Assembly: GCA_021821045.1 (NCBI GenBank)
Contig: JAKACW010000002.1
Coordinates: 1-64,000 of the forward strand
Source: Pseudomonadota bacterium
Lineage (GTDB): Bacteria; Pseudomonadota; Gammaproteobacteria; JAADHS01
Length of the DNA: 64,000 nt
Direction of reading: 5' to 3'
The position numbers and the translations under genes were made by a program. The notes beneath the pieces were generated by a model, which saw only the letters and a list, made by a program, of their open reading frames with translations, did not search any database and was not told where the DNA came from. Shown here piece by piece: positions 6,960 to 18,083 of this stretch (position 1 is the first letter of the stretch; each line of letters opens with the position of its first letter).

Positions 6960-7156
6960 GTCACTCTTCCGACCCTATGCCGAATTGTGGCAAGCGCTTT
7001 TTCGGCAATCGAATTGAGTCTTCCTGCCTCGGCGTCGGCCTTTATCTGCACGTCCCAGGCTTGGTCATCAAACTCCCAGAACCAGCGACTAAATTCGCGA
7101 AGTTCGTCCCTGGAGAGCTTCTCGACTTCTTGCGCGATCGTTTCGACCTTCGTCAC
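6956..7156 (-). CDS. Small acidic antitoxin-like protein
   Basis: A 66-aa protein (KVETIAQEVEKLSRDELREFSRWFWEFDDQAWDVQIKADAEAGRLNSIAEKAL...) of the type normally found upstream of RelE/ParE toxins. Its pattern is a short helix with the E-KLS-EEL signature, then W-x-F-D-x-x-W-D-x-Q-I-x-D-x-x-A-G-x-L. Here the downstream partner is a DUF4160 gene instead of a RelE gene, which is uncommon. GTG start at 7156. It overlaps the next gene by four bases. Confidence 0.72.
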   Translation of the reverse strand: MTKVETIAQEVEKLSRDELREFSRWFWEFDDQAWDVQIKADAEAGRLNSIAEKALATIRHRVGRVT

Positions 7157-7236
7157 GGCACGATATCCCGGGGGAATTTCGAATGAATTGTATCAAAACC
7201 GGTGCGCGTCCCGCCAATCGGTTGGCAAGTCAACAA

Positions 7237-7266
7237 GGAATCGCGGTAGGAAACCGCTCCCACAAC
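7237..7266. repeat. REP-like palindrome
   Basis: Read on the minus strand, TGTGGGAGCGG is followed by TTTCCTA and CCGCGATTCC. This is the same head and tail as the elements at 22069, 24688, 24729 and 54341. It lies between the antitoxin-like cluster and the methyltransferase-like gene. The TGTGGGAGCGG...CCGCGA layout is that of Pseudomonas REP sequences. Confidence 0.7.
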
Positions 7267-7275
7267 AGCAGGTAC

Positions 7276-8145
7276 CTAAACCGAAAAACCTTGCTTGCGC
7301 AGAATCTCTTTCGCTTCCAATGCCAGCGCGGCCATCTTGAGTTCTTCTTCCCACGAGTAGGGCGTGGCGCGTTGGATCGAGCTGATGTCGATGTTTTGAT
7401 ACGGCTCGTCGGCGAAGATTTTGGTGATGCGCATTTCTTCCGGGCTGCCGGTAAGGTCGGGCCACACTTCGCGGAAGAGGTCTTTCGGCCGGGTGATGTC
7501 CCACTCGGCGATCATGCTGTAGTTGGCGGGTAGGTTGGTAAACGCATCATTGGTGCCGTTCACGCGGGTGCCTTTGTCGTCGGCGTGATCGGTGAAGACG
7601 TAGATGATCAGCTTGGGCTTGTGTTTGACGATCAGCGGCGTTTGGTTGACGCCCGATGGCATCCAGGCGCAGAAGGCCACGTCGAAGTTGAAGTCGACTT
7701 GCTCGAGGGCGAACTCGCGCATTTGGTAAAACGCCGGGTCGTAAAAGTTTTCGATCTGATTGCGCTTCGCCGCCGGGTCGCGGGCGCCGATGACGCTAAC
7801 GCCTTCGCGAGCGAGCAGGGTACCGATGAATCCGTTGCCCGGATTGACGTCGAGCACCACGGAATCCTTCGCGACTTGGCGGGCGCAGTGAGCGAACACC
7901 CGCAGCTCCTCGCGCAGCGGATAAAACGGCGCGACCGTCGGGCCGAACTTAGCCGGGTCGCGATCGGGATTGCTGAACACCAAATAGTGCAGCGGCAAGC
8001 CGGCGATGCGCTCTTCGAACGGCGCGTTGTTATCCCAGGCCGGATGCTTCTTCTCCTGAAACGCGAACAACCGATTCATCATGTCATCCGTGAACGATTC
8101 CATCTCTTTGAGTGGAAGAAAGCGTTCGTCTTCGAATATGGACAT
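7276..8145 (-). CDS. Divergent SAM-methyltransferase-like protein, unknown role
   Basis: A 289-aa soluble protein I do not recognise by name. The middle has a Rossmann-type SAM-binding pattern with an unusual motif I (VVLDVNPGNGFIGTLLAREG, residues 96-115) in which VNPGNG replaces the common DxGxGxG. A following strand FDVAFCAWMPSGVN occupies the place of motif IV, and KPKLIIYVF follows as a later strand. The N-terminal 90 residues (FAHCARQ, PFYPLREE) are helical. ATG 8145-8143. It stands alone between two toxin-antitoxin-like clusters with its own spacing, so no operon partner helps to predict the substrate. Catalysis is unproven. Confidence 0.7.
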   Translation of the reverse strand: MSIFEDERFLPLKEMESFTDDMMNRLFAFQEKKHPAWDNNAPFEERIAGLPLHYLVFSNPDRDPAKFGPTVAPFYPLREELRVFAHCARQVAKDSVVLDVNPGNGFIGTLLAREGVSVIGARDPAAKRNQIENFYDPAFYQMREFALEQVDFNFDVAFCAWMPSGVNQTPLIVKHKPKLIIYVFTDHADDKGTRVNGTNDAFTNLPANYSMIAEWDITRPKDLFREVWPDLTGSPEEMRITKIFADEPYQNIDISSIQRATPYSWEEELKMAALALEAKEILRKQGFSV

Positions 8146-8163
8146 TTGGAAATCTCCCTCGGC

Positions 8164-8463
8164 TTACTTTCGCCCAATCTGCTCGGCCCAGTAGTCGGGT
8201 CTTCTATGTTGGTGCGCGATCGCAATAACAAAAATGTGATCAGTTTCTATTGAATACAGAACCTTGTACGGGAACTTGTGCAACAAGCACTTGCGAACAG
8301 TGCCCCGCTCGACCGCCCATGCTTCGGGATTTTTTGTTATTCGTTCTACCGCAAGCGCCACTTCTTGTCGAAATCGCCTGCCGAGGCCTTCGAACTCGAG
8401 TTCGTAGTACGCTGTCGCGTCGTTCAACTCGAACTGAGCATATTCGGAAAAGAAAACGCGCAC
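8164..8463 (-). CDS. RelE/ParE-family toxin
   Basis: A 99-aa protein with the RelE/ParE layout: an N-terminal strand (RVFFSEYAQFEL), two helices (DATAYYELEFEGLGRRFRQEVALAVERITKNPEAW), then strands VRKCLLHKFPYKVLYSIETDHIFVIAIAHQHRRPDYW. The final H-x-x-R-x-P-x-Y-W is characteristic. Members either cleave mRNA on ribosomes (RelE) or poison gyrase (ParE); the sequence alone does not decide. GTG start three bases after the antitoxin stop. The antitoxin gene comes first, the usual order. Confidence 0.9.
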   Translation of the reverse strand: MRVFFSEYAQFELNDATAYYELEFEGLGRRFRQEVALAVERITKNPEAWAVERGTVRKCLLHKFPYKVLYSIETDHIFVIAIAHQHRRPDYWAEQIGRK

Positions 8464-8466
8464 TGG

Positions 8467-8673
8467 TTAATCTTCGGCGAAGACCTCTTCCATCGGGACA
8501 CCTTTTAGTTTTCCGTCCCGATAAGCCTTAAGGCGCTTTTCGGCTTCTTCGAGCCAAATATCGTCTAATGATTTGTTCGGTTCGTCGAGGCTCTTCAGAA
8601 GTCCCTCGACAACGGTAAGCCTATCTTGGGGTTTCAGTTCTAGCGCCTTCTCCAGAATTTCTTTAACGCCCAT
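8467..8673 (-). CDS. Antitoxin of the RelE/ParE-type pair
   Basis: A 68-aa acidic protein (KEILEKALELKPQDRLTVVEGLLKSLDEPNKSLDDIWLEEAEKRLKAYRDGKLKGVPMEEVF) that matches the 'addiction module component' antitoxin family: a helical N-terminus, then a W-x-x-E-A-x-x-R-x-x-A-Y-x-x-G motif. It neutralises the toxin encoded just downstream and likely represses the operon. ATG 8673-8671. It is separated from hemE by 14 bases but points the same way, so it could be read through from hemE. Confidence 0.9.
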   Translation of the reverse strand: MGVKEILEKALELKPQDRLTVVEGLLKSLDEPNKSLDDIWLEEAEKRLKAYRDGKLKGVPMEEVFAED

Positions 8674-8687
8674 GGCAGTTCCCCTCG

Positions 8688-9755
8688 CTAACTATGCAAC
8701 GGCTCGCTCAACTCATGCACCGCGTCGACCAGCACGGCGACGTTGTCCGGGTCGATGTGCTGGTGAATGCCGTGACCGAGGTTGAACACGTGGCCGGGGC
8801 CTTTGCCGTAGCTGTTGAGGATGGTGCGCACTTCTTCGTAGATGCGCTCCGGCTTGGCGTACAACACCGCCGGGTCCATGTTCCCTTGCAGCGCGACTTT
8901 GGCGCCGACGCGGTTGCGCGCTTCGCCGATGTCGACGGTCCAATCCAAGCCGACGGCGTCGCAATGTGAATCGGCGATGTCTTCGATCCATGCGCCGCCG
9001 CCTTTGGTGAACAGAATCACCGGCACTTTGCGGCCATCCGCTTCGCGTTTAAGGCCGGCGACGATCTCGCGCATGTAGTTCAATGAAAACGCTCGGTAAT
9101 CCCGCGGCGTGAGCGAACCGCCCCAGGTGTCGAAGATCATCACGGCTTGCGCGCCGGCGGCGATCTGCGCGTTGAGATAACTGGTCACGGATTTTGCGAT
9201 GGTGCCGAGCAAGCGGTGCATCAGCTCGGGACTGTCGAACATCAGCCCTTTCACCTTCGCAAACTCTTTGCTGGAGCCGCCTTCGACCATATACGTCGCC
9301 AAGGTCCACGGGCTGCCGGAGAAGCCGATCAGCGGCACGCGGCCGTTGAGTTCGCGGCGGATCAGGCGCACGGCGTCCATGACGTACTTCAACTCTTTCT
9401 CCGGATCGGGCACCGGCAGCGCTCTGATGTCCGCCTCCGAGGAGACGGTTTTCTTGAAGCGCGGGCCCTCGCCTTCGGAAAAGTACAATCCCAGCCCCAT
9501 GGCATCGGGGATGGTGAGAATGTCCGAAAACAAAATCGCCGCGTCCAGCGCGAAGCGCTCCAGCGGCTGCAGCGTTACTTCGCACGCCAGCTCCGGGTTG
9601 GTGCACAGGTTCATGAACGAACCGGCCTTTTCCCGGGTGGCGCGGTATTCGGGCAGATAGCGCCCCGCCTGGCGCATGATCCAAATGGGCGTGCAATCCA
9701 CGGGTTCGCGCAGCAATGCGCGGAGAAAACGGTCGTTCTTGAGTGCTGTTGTCAT
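8688..9755 (-). CDS. hemE: Uroporphyrinogen decarboxylase
   Basis: A 355-aa cytosolic enzyme that removes four carboxyl groups from uroporphyrinogen III to give coproporphyrinogen III in haem synthesis. It has the family length and signatures: [16 protein letters not shown] near residue 23, the catalytic Asp in [13 protein letters not shown] (about 77-89), [13 protein letters not shown] (about 144) and the C-terminal [19 protein letters not shown] 9755-9753, two bases after the gltD stop codon, so hemE is probably the last gene of the gltBD message. The order gltB-gltD-hemE is the same in Pseudomonas (PA5036-PA5034). Confidence 0.98.
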   Translation of the reverse strand: MTTALKNDRFLRALLREPVDCTPIWIMRQAGRYLPEYRATREKAGSFMNLCTNPELACEVTLQPLERFALDAAILFSDILTIPDAMGLGLYFSEGEGPRFKKTVSSEADIRALPVPDPEKELKYVMDAVRLIRRELNGRVPLIGFSGSPWTLATYMVEGGSSKEFAKVKGLMFDSPELMHRLLGTIAKSVTSYLNAQIAAGAQAVMIFDTWGGSLTPRDYRAFSLNYMREIVAGLKREADGRKVPVILFTKGGGAWIEDIADSHCDAVGLDWTVDIGEARNRVGAKVALQGNMDPAVLYAKPERIYEEVRTILNSYGKGPGHVFNLGHGIHQHIDPDNVAVLVDAVHELSEPLHS

Positions 9756-9757
9756 GG

Positions 9758-11185
<1,428 letters not shown>

Positions 11186-11191
11186 TCATCG

Positions 11192-14100
11192 CTATGCCGC
11201 GTCTTTGAGCGTTTCCAACAAGGTTTCCAAAGCCGCAGCCTTGGGCTTGACCAGCCAGAAACGACCGACGTAGCGATCGAATTCATCCAGAATGGTTTGT
11301 CCCCAGCGGCTCGCCGTCTCTGCGACAAACTCGTTGATCAAACCTTGGAGGTAATCTTGGTGGCCGCTCATGGCTTCCGGCACGATGCGGTGAATGTCCA
11401 CCAGCTCGTGGTTGTAGCGATCGACGAAGCTGTTGTCCAGGTCGAGCACGTAACTGAAGCCGCCCGTCATGCCAGCGCCGAAGTTAATGCCCGTCTCGCC
11501 CAGCACCACGATTACGCCCGCGGTCATGTATTCGCAGCCATGGTCGCCGATGCCTTCGACAACGGCCAGCGCGCCGGAATTGCGCACGCCGAATCGTTCG
11601 CCGGCCAGACCCGAGGCAAACAACTTGCCGCCCGTCGCGCCGTAAAGACAGGTGTTGCCGATAATGGTGCTTTCTTGGCTGGCGAAGCTGCTCTGAGCCG
11701 GCGGATAAATCACGATTTTGCCGCCCGCCATGCCTTTGCCGACGTAATCGTTGGCGTCGCCTTCGAGCACCAAGTTCAAACCGCCCGCGTTCCATACGCC
11801 GAAACTCTGCCCGGCGGAGCCGCGCAGCTTCAGCGTGATGGGCGCATCTTCCATGCCCTTGTTGCCGTGACGCCGAGCGATCTCGCCCGACAATCGCGCG
11901 CCGATGGAACGATTGACGTTCTTCACTTCGTAGGAGAACGTGCCGCCTTTTTTCTTCTCGATAGCGGTTAAACAATCGCGCACCATCTGTTCGGCCAGCT
12001 CACCCTTGTCGAAGGATTCGTTGTGCGGCGTGATGCAATATTGCGGCGCGTTTTGCGGCACACCGTATTCCGACACGATGGGCGCCAGGTTGAGGCGCTT
12101 TTGCTTGGGCGTCTGGCCCTCGAGCACTTCTAATAGATCGGTACGACCAATCAGCTCGTCGAACTTGCGCACACCGAGGCTCGCCATCAACTCGCGCACT
12201 TCCTGAGCGACGAAGCGGAAGTAATTCTTCACGAACTCCGGCAGGCCCTTGAAGTAAACGCGGCGTAGGGTGTCGTTCTGTGTCGCAACGCCCGTGGCGC
12301 AGTTGTTGAGATGGCAAATGCGCAAATACTTGCAGCCCAGCGCGATCATCGGCCCGGTGCCGAAGCCGAAACTCTCGGCGCCGAGAATGCCGGCTTTGAT
12401 GACGTCGAGACCGGTCTTCAAGCCACCGTCCGTTTGCAGTCGAACTTTCTCGCGCAGATTGTTGGCGCGCAGAATCTGGTGCGTTTCCGTCAAGCCCAAT
12501 TCCCACGGGCTGCCGGCGTACTTCACCGAAGTGAGCGGACTGGCGCCCGTACCGCCGTCGTACCCGGCGATGGTAATCAGATCAGCATAGGCTTTGGCCA
12601 CACCGGCGGCGATGGTGCCGACACCGGGTTCGGATACCAGCTTCACGGACACCAGCGCTCCGGGGTTGACCTGTTTCAAGTCGAAGATCAACTGCGCCAA
12701 GTCCTCGATGGAATAGATGTCGTGGTGCGGCGGCGGCGAGATCAACGCCACGCCCGGTTTGGCGTAACGCAATCGCGCGATCAAATCGTTGACCTTGTCG
12801 CCTGGCAACTGACCGCCCTCGCCCGGCTTGGCGCCTTGAGCGATTTTGATCTGCAGCACTTCGGCATTGACCAAGTATTCGGGCGTCACGCCAAAGCGGC
12901 CGGAGGCGACTTGTTTGATCTTCGACACTTTATTGGTGCGATAGCGCACCGGGTCTTCGCCGCCTTCACCGGAATTGGAGCGACCGCCCAGTTCGTTCAT
13001 GGCGATGGCCAGCGCTTCGTGGGCTTCGGGTGATAGCGCGCCCAGCGACATGGCGGCCGTGTCGAACCGCTTGGTGATGGACTCCACCGGCTCCACTTCA
13101 TTGAGCGGAACGGGCTTCACGTCGCTGCGCAGTTTCAACAGATCGCGAATGGTCGCGACGGGTCGGTCGTTCACCAGTTTCGCAAACACGGTGTAGTCGC
13201 TGTAATCGCCTGACTCGACGGCCTTGCGTAGAGAACCGACCACGTCCGGGTTGTAAGCGTGATATTCGCCGCCGTGAATGTACTTGAGCAAACCGCCCTG
13301 GTTGATCTGCTTGCGCGGCACCCACGCTTGCGCGGCGAGTTCTTTAGCGTCGTTTTCCAAGTCCTCGAAGTTGGCGCCTTCGATGCGGCTGGTGGTATTG
13401 GGAAAGCACAGATCCACCACCTCGCGGGCCAAGCCGATAATTTCGAACAATTGGGCGCCGCGGTAACTCGCAACCGTGGCGATGCCCATTTTCGACATGA
13501 TTTTATACAGGCCCTTGGCGATGCCCTTGCGATAATTGGCCACCAGTTTTTCGCTGGTAAAGCCGGTGATCTCGCCGGTACGGCGCATGTGTTCCATGGC
13601 CTGATAGGCGAGATAGGGATAAACCGCCGTCGCGCCATAACCGATGAGCACCGCAAAGTGATGAGGATCGCGCGCGGTGCCGGTTTCGACCACGATGTTG
13701 GAATCGCAGCGCAGGCCTTCGTTAATCAACCGCTGATGCACGGCGCCGATGGCCAGCGCGGCGTGAATGGGCAGTTTGTCCTTGGCGATGTGCTTATCGC
13801 TCAACACCAAGACGACCTTGCCGCCGCGCACGGCTTTCACTGCGTCATCGCACAGACGGGTGATCGCCTGTTTGAGGTTCATCGACACCGGATAATTGAG
13901 GTCGAGTTCGTGCACCGCGTAAGCCGGGTCCGGGCAATTGCGCAGCTCGCGCATTAAGCGTTCCGACAACACCGGCGAATCGATCAGCAAGCGCTTGGCG
14001 TGCTCGGCGCTTTCTTCGAATAGATTCTTCTCCCGCCCAAGGCAGGTTTCCAGCGACATGACGATGGCTTCGCGCAGCGGATCGATGGGCGGGTTGGTAA

Positions 14101-15709
14101 CCTGCGCGAACTGCTGACGAAAGTAATCGAACACCGAGCGCACGTTGCGCGACAGCACCGCCATCGGCGTGTCATCGCCCATGGAACCGACAGCCTCTTG
14201 GCCCGCTTTACCCAACACGCGAATAATCTGATCGCGCTCTTCGAACGTGATTTGAAACTGCTTTTGATAAACGTTGATGGTGTCATCGCCCATGGGATCG
14301 GACGTGAGCACCTCGCCGTTCAAATCCTCGCACAGATAGCGAACGTTATCCCTGACCCACTGGCGATACGGGTGTCGGCTTTTCAGATCGTTGTCGATAT
14401 CAGCGGGTAACAGCAATTCGCCGAGCGCGGTGTCGGCCGCGATCATCTGCCCGGGCTTGAGGCGTCCCTTGGCGACCACCGACTCGGGGGCATAATCGAA
14501 CACGCCGGTTTCGGAGGCGAGAATGATCACGCAACCGGAATAGACACCGTTGCCTTTGCGCGCCACGTCTTGCCGCGTCACCACATAGCGCGCGGGGCGC
14601 AGGCCATTGCGGTCCATGGCGCAGGCGGCGTAGCGGCCGTCGGTCATGACCAAACCCGCCGGGCCGTCCCACGGCTCCATGTGCATGGAACTGAATTCGT
14701 AGAATGCACGCAGATCGGGGTCCATGGTTTCGATGTTCTGCCACGCCGGCGGAACCAGTAAACGCATGGCGCGGAACAGATCGACGCCGCCGGCCAGCAG
14801 CACCTCGAGCATGTTGTCCAAGGTGCAGGAATCCGAACCCGTCGTGGAGACCAGCGGGCGGATGTCTTCCATGTTGGGAATCAACGGCGAGGAGAACGTA
14901 TAACTGCGCGCCAACGCCCAGTTGCGATTGCCCTGTACGGTGTTGATTTCGCCGTTGTGGGCGAGATAACGGAACGGCTGGGCGAGGCGCCATTCGGGCC
15001 AGGTATTGGTAGAAAACCGCTGATGAAAGACCACGATGCCTGACGATAACCGCTCGTCGTTTAAGTCAGTGTAAAACACCGGCAAGTTGGCCGGCATGAC
15101 CAAGCCTTTGTACGACACCACATGACTGGACAGGCTCGGCACGTAAAACATCGGATCGTTGGCGCCAACCAGCTTTTCGGCGCGGCGGCGCGCGATGAAC
15201 AGGCGGCGTTCGAAGGCGACCTCGTCCATTCCCGCACCGGCGTTGACGAAAACTTGCTCGATGGTCGGGAGCGTCTTGAGCGCTTCTTCGCCGCAAGCTT
15301 TGGAGTCGGTTGGCACTTTGCGCCAGCCGGCGACAGTGAGACCTTGTTCGCGTAACTCTTTTGTAAGACGTTCGCGTGACGCGGCGGCGATGCGCTCGTC
15401 ACGATTGAGGAAAACCATGCCGACCGCGTAGCTCTCGTCGACCTTAATCCCTAAGTCCTGCGCCACGGCGCGGAAAAAAGCGTCGGGCTTTTTCATCAAC
15501 AGCCCGCAACCGTCTCCGGTCTTGCCGTCGGCGGCGACGGCGCCGCGATGGGTCAGACGGGCGAGAGAGTTGATAGCAGTGCGCACCAGCCAGTGACTGT
15601 CGGCGCCATCCATGTGTGCGATGAGCCCAAAGCCGCAGCTGTCCTTTTCAAATGACGGGTGGTACAACCCGGCAGCAGTGAGTTTGTCTACACGGTCCAC
15701 GGAGATCAA
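11192..15709 (-). CDS. gltB: Glutamate synthase large subunit
   Basis: A 1505-aa alpha subunit that converts 2-oxoglutarate and glutamine to two glutamates. The class II amidotransferase domain begins after a short propeptide; the nucleophile is Cys in [14 protein letters not shown] (about residue 25). The central domain is followed by the FMN domain ([28 protein letters not shown]) and the 3Fe-4S loop [15 protein letters not shown], and the C-terminal GXGXG beta-helix carries [11 protein letters not shown]. The start is uncertain: TTG 15709 or GTG 15700, neither with a good ribosome binding site. A sigma-70 promoter lies about 85 bases upstream. It heads gltB-gltD-hemE. Confidence 0.97.
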   Translation of the reverse strand: MISVDRVDKLTAAGLYHPSFEKDSCGFGLIAHMDGADSHWLVRTAINSLARLTHRGAVAADGKTGDGCGLLMKKPDAFFRAVAQDLGIKVDESYAVGMVFLNRDERIAAASRERLTKELREQGLTVAGWRKVPTDSKACGEEALKTLPTIEQVFVNAGAGMDEVAFERRLFIARRRAEKLVGANDPMFYVPSLSSHVVSYKGLVMPANLPVFYTDLNDERLSSGIVVFHQRFSTNTWPEWRLAQPFRYLAHNGEINTVQGNRNWALARSYTFSSPLIPNMEDIRPLVSTTGSDSCTLDNMLEVLLAGGVDLFRAMRLLVPPAWQNIETMDPDLRAFYEFSSMHMEPWDGPAGLVMTDGRYAACAMDRNGLRPARYVVTRQDVARKGNGVYSGCVIILASETGVFDYAPESVVAKGRLKPGQMIAADTALGELLLPADIDNDLKSRHPYRQWVRDNVRYLCEDLNGEVLTSDPMGDDTINVYQKQFQITFEERDQIIRVLGKAGQEAVGSMGDDTPMAVLSRNVRSVFDYFRQQFAQVTNPPIDPLREAIVMSLETCLGREKNLFEESAEHAKRLLIDSPVLSERLMRELRNCPDPAYAVHELDLNYPVSMNLKQAITRLCDDAVKAVRGGKVVLVLSDKHIAKDKLPIHAALAIGAVHQRLINEGLRCDSNIVVETGTARDPHHFAVLIGYGATAVYPYLAYQAMEHMRRTGEITGFTSEKLVANYRKGIAKGLYKIMSKMGIATVASYRGAQLFEIIGLAREVVDLCFPNTTSRIEGANFEDLENDAKELAAQAWVPRKQINQGGLLKYIHGGEYHAYNPDVVGSLRKAVESGDYSDYTVFAKLVNDRPVATIRDLLKLRSDVKPVPLNEVEPVESITKRFDTAAMSLGALSPEAHEALAIAMNELGGRSNSGEGGEDPVRYRTNKVSKIKQVASGRFGVTPEYLVNAEVLQIKIAQGAKPGEGGQLPGDKVNDLIARLRYAKPGVALISPPPHHDIYSIEDLAQLIFDLKQVNPGALVSVKLVSEPGVGTIAAGVAKAYADLITIAGYDGGTGASPLTSVKYAGSPWELGLTETHQILRANNLREKVRLQTDGGLKTGLDVIKAGILGAESFGFGTGPMIALGCKYLRICHLNNCATGVATQNDTLRRVYFKGLPEFVKNYFRFVAQEVRELMASLGVRKFDELIGRTDLLEVLEGQTPKQKRLNLAPIVSEYGVPQNAPQYCITPHNESFDKGELAEQMVRDCLTAIEKKKGGTFSYEVKNVNRSIGARLSGEIARRHGNKGMEDAPITLKLRGSAGQSFGVWNAGGLNLVLEGDANDYVGKGMAGGKIVIYPPAQSSFASQESTIIGNTCLYGATGGKLFASGLAGERFGVRNSGALAVVEGIGDHGCEYMTAGVIVVLGETGINFGAGMTGGFSYVLDLDNSFVDRYNHELVDIHRIVPEAMSGHQDYLQGLINEFVAETASRWGQTILDEFDRYVGRFWLVKPKAAALETLLETLKDAA

Positions 15710-16043
15710 CCAATTCTTAAGTGTTTAAAAACCACGTTCTCGTTATACGCGCGCAAGCGCGGGCCCAATTTGTCAAGGCCAAAAGGGTACCCAGTATACT
15801 CAGACAGCCTTTGGGGGGCAATGTCCGGGCCATCCCGGCCATATGCCCGGGCCGCGCGGCAAACGTCTGAAAGCTGAGGGAATATCTATGCCTCATGGCT
15901 CCGGGGCGGAACGGCGGTTCCCTTCTATGGAACCGGCGAAATTGCGATCGGGGGTGATCAGCGACGCCCAAGATGCTTAAAGGCTATGGCATTATGGGAT
16001 GCCACTCAAATTGAGGCGTTTCACACCAGATTCAGGAAGGCAC
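15710..16043. other. Divergent intergenic region between gltB and the epimerase gene
   Basis: The 334-base space holds the gltB promoter (15793-15821) and a GC palindrome GCGCGCAAGCGCG. AGGAAGG (16034-16040) is the ribosome binding site of the epimerase gene. No gene-like frame was found. The right border also marks where the order shared with Pseudomonas breaks. Confidence 0.6.
15793..15821 (-). promoter_or_regulatory. Sigma-70 promoter for gltBD-hemE
   Basis: On the minus strand a -35 TTGCCC (15821-15816) and a -10 TATACT (15798-15793) are separated by 17 bp. The start of transcription would fall near 15786, leaving a leader of roughly 77 bases before gltB. Confidence 0.6.
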
Positions 16044-16976
16044 ATGACAACTGAACTCAGTTTCTCCGGCAAGCGGGCGCTCGTGACGGGAGCAAGCGGC
16101 TTCATTGGATCGGCGCTGGCCCGCCGCTTAGCCCAGCTGGGCGCACAAGTGCATGGCGTCTCGCGCCAGTCACAACCGGCCGATGAATATGTCACTCGTT
16201 GGTGGCAATGCCCGTTGGAGCAGATTGACTCAGTCCGCGCCATGCTCGCTGACGTGAAGCCGGACCTGATCTTTCACCTCGCGAGCACACCCGTTGGTGC
16301 CCGTGCGCTCGAACTGGTGCTGCCCCTTTTCCACAGCAATCTGCATTCGACCGTGAACCTGCTTACGGCTGCGACAGAGCACGGCTGTGAGCGCATCCTG
16401 CTCACTGGTTCGCTCGAAGAGCCCAACGTGGGCCCGGATTGGCCTGTGCCCAGCTCACCCTACGCCGCCTCGAAGTTTGCGGCCGCGACATATGGACGCA
16501 TGTTTCACGCGCTCTTCAATTCTCCCATAATTAATATGAGGGTCTTTATGGTCTATGGGCCGGGGCAGAAAGATCTGAAAAAGTTGATCCCCTACGTGAC
16601 GCTCGCGTTACTCAAGGGGGAGCATCCGCAGCTGTCGAGCGGGGTGCGCGAAGTTGACTGGATCTATGTGGACGATGTCGTGGAAGGCTATCTTGCGGCC
16701 GCGGTCGCACCGGGCGCGGAAGGCAGCACCGTTGATATCGGCACTGGTCGCCTCCATAGCGTGCGCATCGTGGCGGAGGAACTCTTCAAATTGATTAACC
16801 CGAATCTCAAACCCACGTTCGGTTCAGTTGCGGAACGGCCGATGGAGCAAGTGCGTGCAGCCAATGCGGACGAGAGCTTTCGACGCATTGGCTGGCGCGC
16901 GCAGGTGGATTTACGTGAAGGGTTAAGCCGTACGGTTGATTGGTATCGCGACAAACTGGAACGCGGTCTGGTCTAG
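16044..16976 (+). CDS. NAD-dependent epimerase/dehydratase (extended SDR)
   Basis: A 310-aa extended short-chain dehydrogenase of the nucleotide-sugar type. NAD-binding GASGFIG is at residues 16-22. The catalytic Y140-A-A-S-K144 pair follows a serine-rich SSP, and TGSLEEP (121-127) sits where family members keep the active-site Ser/Thr. It likely modifies a nucleotide-linked sugar; which one is not readable. I start at ATG 16044, three bases after AGGAAGG; an upstream in-frame ATG at 15999 has no binding site. It is the only rightward gene of the islet's left half and convergent with the next gene. Confidence 0.88.
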   Translation: MTTELSFSGKRALVTGASGFIGSALARRLAQLGAQVHGVSRQSQPADEYVTRWWQCPLEQIDSVRAMLADVKPDLIFHLASTPVGARALELVLPLFHSNLHSTVNLLTAATEHGCERILLTGSLEEPNVGPDWPVPSSPYAASKFAAATYGRMFHALFNSPIINMRVFMVYGPGQKDLKKLIPYVTLALLKGEHPQLSSGVREVDWIYVDDVVEGYLAAAVAPGAEGSTVDIGTGRLHSVRIVAEELFKLINPNLKPTFGSVAERPMEQVRAANADESFRRIGWRAQVDLREGLSRTVDWYRDKLERGLV

Positions 16977-16984
16977 CAAATCAA

Positions 16985-17344
16985 TCAGGCCGCCTTATCC
17001 GGCGAAGCAAACAGAAGCACCACGCCCACCACGATCAGGGCGGCGCCCAGCAGCTTCACCATTCGCATGTCTTCCCCAAAGAACATCCAGGAACTGAGGA
17101 AAATCCCAAGCAGGGCCAAACTGGTGACGACAGGATAGGCCACGCTGAGCTCAAACTTGCGCAACGTCAACATGTATAACAGTAATGTCGCCCCCGCAAA
17201 GAGGAATCCGAAGAACAACTGGGGATTGCGCCAAGGGAGCAGTTCCGCAAACCCTGGGGCACCACCCCTTAGCGACGCTGCTTTCAGCAGCACGTTCGAA
17301 CAGATATTGCAGCCGACCGTCAGCGAGAGTAACAACCATCTCAT
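16985..17344 (-). CDS. SMR/EamA-type four-helix membrane protein
   Basis: A 119-aa inner-membrane protein with four hydrophobic helices (WLLLSLTVGCNICSNVLLKAA; QLFFGFLFAGATLLLYML; VAYPVVTSLALLGIFLSSWMFFGE; LLGAALIVVGVVLLF). This is the layout of small multidrug resistance proteins and of the ArnE/ArnF undecaprenyl-phosphate-aminoarabinose flippases; the ...AYPV-x-T/S-L...FGE pattern is typical. In this glycan islet a role in flipping or exporting a lipid-linked sugar is a better guess than drug efflux. ATG 17344 is preferred over GTG 17368 because GAGGG lies upstream of the ATG. Confidence 0.85.
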   Translation of the reverse strand: MRWLLLSLTVGCNICSNVLLKAASLRGGAPGFAELLPWRNPQLFFGFLFAGATLLLYMLTLRKFELSVAYPVVTSLALLGIFLSSWMFFGEDMRMVKLLGAALIVVGVVLLFASPDKAA

Positions 17345-17371
17345 GTCCAGCACACCCTCGATGGTCACGCG

Positions 17372-18067
17372 TCAACCCGTGCGCGCAAAAACTCGCAGTT
17401 CATGCCCGTACCAGTATCGGTTGATTGTTCGACTGTCGAGCGTCGTTAGGTGCAATTCCTTGGCCCATTTCTCGACATCTGCTACGGGTATATTGTGAAT
17501 CCATTGCCGCGCCAGAATCAGATCGTGAAGCTTGTTCGCCCATGATCTCCATAGCGGCACTTCGACCACGTCTTTGTAGAGCAAGATTCCGTTGGGCTTA
17601 AGCCGCGAAACAGCTTCCTGAAATACCGTCTTGCGCGCCGCGAGTGGAACGTGATGCATCACATCGATGATGGAGACTACGTCAAAAGAACCCTCCGGCA
17701 TCGGATCCTGTACGCTGAGACATCTGAATTCGAGCGTCGCCTCGCCGCGTTTATCCGCGAGGAGGCGCGCCATTTGCTGCGCTACGGCGATCGCGGGCCG
17801 AGAACTGTCGAAGCCGAGGCCAGACGAAATTCGACCCTCCGCAGCGAGCAACCCCAGAAACAACCCCCCGCCACAGCCGATATCCAGGATCGTGGCGCCG
17901 CGGGGTACCGCGGACACCAGATCTTCAAAGGGACAAATGAAAGGTCGATATCGCTGCAACGTGCGCAAAAGCAGTGGACCGCCACGGAATAGGTCGCCGG
18001 CAATAACGGAGAGGCGGGCCGCGGGCGTCTCAGCAGCTTCGACGCCGGATTCCGATGCGTTACTCAT
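17372..18067 (-). CDS. Class I SAM-dependent methyltransferase
   Basis: A 231-aa soluble methyltransferase of the Methyltransf_11/25 type. Motif I ILDIGCGGGLFLGLL is at residues 60-74, an acidic loop at the end of strand 2 follows (LGFDSSRP), and the FDVVSIIDVMHHV segment (about 131-143) is motif IV/post-II. It also has KPNGILLYKDV. The C-terminal half (WANKLHDLILARQWIHNIPV) probably binds the substrate, which I cannot name. It follows the sulfotransferase by 16 bases and precedes the SMR protein, so these three are likely one transcript. Confidence 0.9.
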   Translation of the reverse strand: MSNASESGVEAAETPAARLSVIAGDLFRGGPLLLRTLQRYRPFICPFEDLVSAVPRGATILDIGCGGGLFLGLLAAEGRISSGLGFDSSRPAIAVAQQMARLLADKRGEATLEFRCLSVQDPMPEGSFDVVSIIDVMHHVPLAARKTVFQEAVSRLKPNGILLYKDVVEVPLWRSWANKLHDLILARQWIHNIPVADVEKWAKELHLTTLDSRTINRYWYGHELRVFARTG

Positions 18068-18083
18068 AGAAGACTCTCCAACA

